Below, in pieces: positions 6,219 through 8,629 of a DNA stretch of 8,629 nt; within the stretch, counting starts at the first letter, position 1, and every line of letters begins with the position of its first letter. The position numbers were made by a program, and so were the translations under genes. The stretch is from Pseudomonadota bacterium (GTDB lineage Bacteria; Pseudomonadota; Alphaproteobacteria; Reyranellales; Reyranellaceae), in NCBI GenBank assembly GCA_023436825.1, contig JAEZHS010000553.1, forward strand, positions 1 through 8,629, given 5' to 3'. The notes under the pieces were generated by a model. The model saw nothing but the letters and a program-made list of their open reading frames with translations. It was not told the DNA's origin and searched no databases.

Positions 6219-7028
6219 ATGAAACTGGCGCCGATCTTGTCCGCGGGCGTGGCGCTTCTCATCGCGGCCTGCGGCACCGACCCCGATTCCGCGGGCAAGG
6301 GCGACGACTACACGGCATCGGTCAAGCAGGCCGACGAGGCGCGTCAGGCCGGTGATTTCGATTCGGCCATTCCCCTCTACGGCCGGGCGCTGCAGGCCAA
6401 CCCCAACGGCGTCGAGGCCAAGCTCGGACTCGGCCAGTCCTATCTGACGCTCGGCCTGCCGGACGAGGCGGCCGCCATGTTCCGCGACGTGCTCGACAAG
6501 CGGGCCGGCGAGCAGACGGCGCGGCGCGGGCTTGCCATGGCGATGATCTCGATGGGCCAGGCCCAGCTCGCCGAGCGCCAGCTCGAGGCGGCCATACAGG
6601 CAAATCCGCGCGACTATCGTACGCTCAACGCTTACGGCGTCGTTCTCGACATGATGGGCCGCCACGCCGAGGCGCAGGCGCGCTATCGCCAGGGCATCGA
6701 CGTCGCGCCCGACTTCATCGCGCTGCGCTCCAATTACGGCCTGTCGCTGGCGATCTCCGGCCAGGCAGAGGACGCGATCGCCCAGCTTGCGCCGCTGATA
6801 GGCAGCCGCGGCGCCGACGGGCGCGTGCGCCAGAACCTCGCCTTCGCCTATGCCATGAACGGCGACCTCGAGGCCTGCCTTCAAGTCTCGCGCAAGGACC
6901 TCGACGAGGCGAGCGCCCAGCGCCAGCTCCAGTATTTCATGCAGCTCCGGGCGCTGCCTGCCGAATTGAGGAGCGCCGAGCTCCGGCGCAATCCAAACTT
7001 CTTCCCGCAATCCGCTGCAAGCGGCTAG
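6219..7028 (+). CDS. tadD: TadD-like TPR lipoprotein of the Tad pilus locus
   Basis: TadD is a tetratricopeptide-repeat lipoprotein that family knowledge links to assembly or localisation of the outer-membrane secretin. The product is 269 residues. Residues 1-18 form a lipoprotein signal (MKLAPILSAGVALLIAAC) with lipobox I15-A16-A17-C18; Gly at +2 predicts the outer membrane. Consecutive TPR units cover about 31-230, with typical elements such as AGDFDSAIPLYGRALQANP, YLTLGLPDEAAAMFRDVL and AYGVVLDMMGRHAEAQARY. The ATG at 6219 is chosen because it starts the lipoprotein signal; an upstream in-frame TTG at 6138 would put the signal internally. The ribosome site is weak. The gene follows the pseudopilins after a 133-base gap, so it may have its own promoter. 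Length fits the family. Confidence 0.88.
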   Translation: MKLAPILSAGVALLIAACGTDPDSAGKGDDYTASVKQADEARQAGDFDSAIPLYGRALQANPNGVEAKLGLGQSYLTLGLPDEAAAMFRDVLDKRAGEQTARRGLAMAMISMGQAQLAERQLEAAIQANPRDYRTLNAYGVVLDMMGRHAEAQARYRQGIDVAPDFIALRSNYGLSLAISGQAEDAIAQLAPLIGSRGADGRVRQNLAFAYAMNGDLEACLQVSRKDLDEASAQRQLQYFMQLRALPAELRSAELRRNPNFFPQSAASG

Positions 7029-7043
7029 ACTGGCGGGAAGGGG
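6998..7043 (+). promoter_or_regulatory. Nested RNA hairpin spanning tadD stop and next ribosome site
   Basis: CTTCCCGC (7001-7008) is perfectly complementary to GCGGGAAG (7033-7040). With two G-U pairs and one more C-G pair, the stem extends to 6998-7008 with 7033-7043. Inside it, CCGCT (7012-7016) pairs with AGCGG (7020-7024). The structure contains the tadD stop (7026-7028), and its right arm enters the purine tract 7035-7047 that serves the gene at 7051. Ribosomes finishing tadD would melt it and expose that site. Confidence 0.5.
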
Positions 7044-7050
7044 GAAGATC

Positions 7051-7629
7051 ATGCGCGGACTTCGACTCGGCACTTTCGGTTTCGTGGGCGGCCTCGCCGC
7101 GCTGACCATGATGGCGGCAGCAGCGACGGCGCAGACGCCGCGCAGCAGCGTCGAGATGCAGTCCGGCCAGCCCGTGCCGGAATTCAAAGATCCCAAGACC
7201 GGCCAGATCTGGACGCCGCTCAATGTCGGCCGGCAGAGCGGACCGCCGACGCCCGAGGATCTCGCCTTCGATCCGCTGGCCCAGGCGGTCTACGTCAAGG
7301 GCGTGGTGACGCAGAAGCCGACCCTCGCACTGATCGGCTCGGTGCCGATCACGGCCGGGCCGACTGTCCCACTCGTCGAGATCGACAATGCGACGCTCAG
7401 CGCCATTCCCGGCAAGCGCTGGCAGGTCGTGCTCTACCTGCAGAACAACAGCGGCAGCACCCAGGTGCCGCTGCTCAGCTGCCGCTTCACCAATTCGGGC
7501 AGGCTTGTCGAGGAGACGCACGTCCTGGTGCCGGCAGTCGGCGCCGGCGTGCGCGGCGCCATGATCATCTACGGGCCGAAGACCGATCTGTTCGTCGACC
7601 GCGCCAATTGCGGCGTGACGTCGCCGTAA
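7051..7629 (+). CDS. Conserved-looking secreted protein of unknown function, co-encoded with tadD
   Basis: I do not recognise this protein. It has 192 residues with a clear Sec signal peptide: basic start, hydrophobic core at about 8-25, and a signal peptidase I site after ATA27, leaving a mature protein beginning QTP. The mature part is a Pro-rich segment (about 30-70) and then a likely beta-rich domain containing VVLYLQNNSGSTQVPLLSC and a C-terminal RANCGV. Its only two cysteines (144 and 187) would suit a single disulfide in the periplasm. There are no membrane helices after the signal. The ATG at 7051 follows the purine-rich ribosome site GGGGAAG (7041-7047). The 22-base gap to tadD and the bridging hairpin suggest a shared transcript and therefore a link to the pilus, perhaps as a periplasmic accessory. 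That link rests on context only. Confidence 0.8.
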   Translation: MRGLRLGTFGFVGGLAALTMMAAAATAQTPRSSVEMQSGQPVPEFKDPKTGQIWTPLNVGRQSGPPTPEDLAFDPLAQAVYVKGVVTQKPTLALIGSVPITAGPTVPLVEIDNATLSAIPGKRWQVVLYLQNNSGSTQVPLLSCRFTNSGRLVEETHVLVPAVGAGVRGAMIIYGPKTDLFVDRANCGVTSP

Positions 7630-7636
7630 CGCTCTC

Positions 7637-7671
7637 GCCGGATCGCGGGGCCTGGAGGCCCGTGGTCCGGC
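7637..7671. terminator. GC-rich hairpin between convergent genes (probable bidirectional terminator)
   Basis: GCCGGA (7637-7642) pairs with TCCGGC (7666-7671), and GGGCC (7648-7652) pairs with GGCCC (7657-7661). Two G-U and two C-G pairs join them, with a single bulged G at 7647. The hairpin occupies almost all of the 46-base gap between the plus-strand gene ending at 7629 and the minus-strand gene ending at 7676. Neither side has a run of T, so it is not a textbook intrinsic terminator; it could aid Rho-dependent ending or protect the 3' ends. Confidence 0.55.
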
Positions 7672-7675
7672 AAGA

Positions 7676-8440
7676 TCAGCCCAACACCGAGTAGCCGCCG
7701 TCGACGGTTATGGCGGCGCCGGTCACGAAATCCGAGGCAGCCGCCGCCAGGAACACCGCGATGCCGGCGAAATCCGACGGCTCACCCCAGCGGCCGGCCG
7801 GCGTGCGGCGCAACACGTTGTCGTGCAGCCCCTGGATCTGCTCGCGGGCGCGGCGGGTCAGGGCGGTGTCTATCCAGCCGGGCAGGATGGCATTGACCTG
7901 AATGTTGTCCTTGGCCCATGCAGTCGCCATCGCCTTGGTCATCTGCACCATGCCACCCTTGCTTGCGGCATAGGCCGTGGCGAACGGCGCGCCGAAGATC
8001 GACATCATCGAGCCGATGTTGATGATCTTGCCCATGCCGCCCTTCTTCATCTCGGGATAGGCGGCGTGGCTGCAGATGAAGGCGCTGGTGAGGTTGCTGT
8101 CCATCACCGTGTGCCATTCCGCGACCGTGTACTGCTCGGGCTGCTTGCGGATCGACATGCCGGCATTGTTGACCAGGATGTCGAGCCGGCCGTGCGCCTT
8201 CACCGTCTCGGCCATCAGGGCTCGGCAGGAGTCTTCCCTGAGGACATCGACGGGAATGGCGCTCGCCTTTGCGCCGCTTTCCTGGATCTGCTTGACCGCC
8301 TCGACATTCTTCTTGGCGTCACGGCCGGCCACCACGATCGTGGCGCCGGCACGTGCCATGCCCAGCCCCATGCCGAGGCCGATGCCACCGTTGCCGCCAG
8401 TGATCACGGCGACGCGGCCGGAAAGATCGAAAAGCTCCAT
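7676..8440 (-). CDS. Short-chain dehydrogenase/reductase, classical SDR family
   Basis: This is a cytoplasmic NAD(P)-dependent oxidoreductase of 254 residues with a complete Rossmann fold and active site. It has the cofactor motif TGGNGGIG (14-21), the structural NNAG (91-94), the active-site Asn116, catalytic Ser144, and Tyr157-x3-Lys161 in YAASK. PGW (187-189) and a C-terminal VDGG strand are also present. The style (PAGRWGEPSDFAGIAVFLA near the C terminus) resembles gluconate 5-dehydrogenase and KduD-type sugar-acid dehydrogenases, but many SDRs of unknown substrate look the same, so no symbol is given. Arg40 at the end of strand 2 (VVAGR) would favour NADPH. The ATG at 8440 is chosen because GGGAGGGAA precedes it at good distance and the domain begins at once (MELFDLSGRVAVITGG). 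A frame start at 8497 would add 19 atypical residues. It is convergent with the pilus genes and probably unrelated to them. Confidence 0.93.
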   Translation of the reverse strand: MELFDLSGRVAVITGGNGGIGLGMGLGMARAGATIVVAGRDAKKNVEAVKQIQESGAKASAIPVDVLREDSCRALMAETVKAHGRLDILVNNAGMSIRKQPEQYTVAEWHTVMDSNLTSAFICSHAAYPEMKKGGMGKIINIGSMMSIFGAPFATAYAASKGGMVQMTKAMATAWAKDNIQVNAILPGWIDTALTRRAREQIQGLHDNVLRRTPAGRWGEPSDFAGIAVFLAAAASDFVTGAAITVDGGYSVLG

Positions 8441-8446
8441 GTCCAG

Positions 8447-8497
8447 GTTCCCTCCCTCGGATCGGTCTGTATAGCGAACCGAAGCAACCCCGAACAA
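8447..8497 (-). promoter_or_regulatory. Leader of the SDR gene: ribosome site and weak promoter candidate
   Basis: Reading the minus strand, TTGTTC (8497-8492), an 18-base spacer and TATACA (8473-8468) form a weak sigma70-like promoter, 3/6 and 4/6 matches. The purine-rich GAGGGAGGGAA ribosome site (about 8457-8447) follows, just before the ATG at 8440. The ribosome site is convincing; the promoter is tentative. Confidence 0.35.
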
Positions 8498-8629
8498 CGG
8501 CGCTCGTTAATTGCTGGCATGGACATCGGGACGGGGCGCAGATCAAGCGTCCTTCCCCGCAGCCGAGTTCGCGGTGCGCCGGCCGGGCTGACCGACGCGT
8601 TGCGAATGAGGGTGGCGGCGGCCGAAAGG
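8498..8629. other. Unresolved right edge; possible gene fragment on either strand
   Basis: A plus-strand frame opens at ATG 8519 and stays open to the window end (37 codons, no clear ribosome site), which could be a divergent gene. A minus-strand frame entering from the right ends at a TGA at 8545-8543, 28 codons, and could be the tail of an upstream gene in the SDR operon. Both show GC3 of about 75-78%, lower than the confident genes nearby, and neither fragment is recognisable. I therefore assign no gene here. Confidence 0.25.

Noticed and set aside
8441..8497. Upstream extension of the SDR gene by 19 residues
   Set aside because: The extension is not SDR-like and would bury the strong ribosome site; the ATG at 8440 begins the domain directly.

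Overview
The window comes from a GC-rich genome with very strong G/C preference at third codon positions. It carries the downstream half of a tight-adherence (Tad/Flp) type IVc pilus locus. Gene content and protein style suggest an alphaproteobacterium. The cpaF-tadB-tadC order, a TadG-like protein with Asn/Ser-rich repeats and paired small TadE proteins all fit that group. I cannot resolve genus from sequence alone.

Layout: (1) 1-3602 is a tightly packed motor block. It holds the ATPase cpaF (open at the left window edge), tadB (ATGA overlap) and tadC (6-nt gap). (2) 3603-3698 is an unusually AT-rich spacer. It has a good sigma70-type promoter candidate, a 7-bp hairpin and a strong Shine-Dalgarno (SD) sequence, so the next genes probably form their own transcription unit. 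(3) 3699-6085 holds three genes for TadE/TadG-type envelope proteins: a TadG-like protein with a predicted beta-solenoid, then two small pseudopilins. (4) 6086-6218 is a second spacer with an inverted repeat and a weak promoter candidate. (5) 6219-7629 encodes a TPR lipoprotein (TadD-like) and a small secreted protein of unknown function, joined by an RNA hairpin that looks suited to translational coupling. (6) 7637-7671 is a strong hairpin between convergent genes. (7) 7676-8440, minus strand, is a classical short-chain dehydrogenase/reductase unrelated to the pilus. (8) 8441-8629 holds that gene's leader and an unresolved right end.

How the genes fit together, from family knowledge: CpaF hydrolyses ATP at the cytoplasmic face and drives the inner-membrane platform TadB/TadC. 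TadE-type pseudopilins and TadG act at the periplasmic side of the machine. The TadD lipoprotein supports outer-membrane secretin assembly. The pilin (flp), prepilin peptidase (cpaA/tadV), cpaB, secretin cpaC, cpaD and cpaE are not in this window; some probably lie to the left.

No wholly new system is evident. The observations most worth checking are the candidate RNA switch in front of tadG, the coupling hairpin between tadD and the unknown secreted gene, the apparent duplicated helical module at the N terminus of CpaF, and the Asn-ladder solenoid bracketed by poly-Thr tracts in TadG. No tRNA, rRNA, CRISPR array or insertion sequence was seen.
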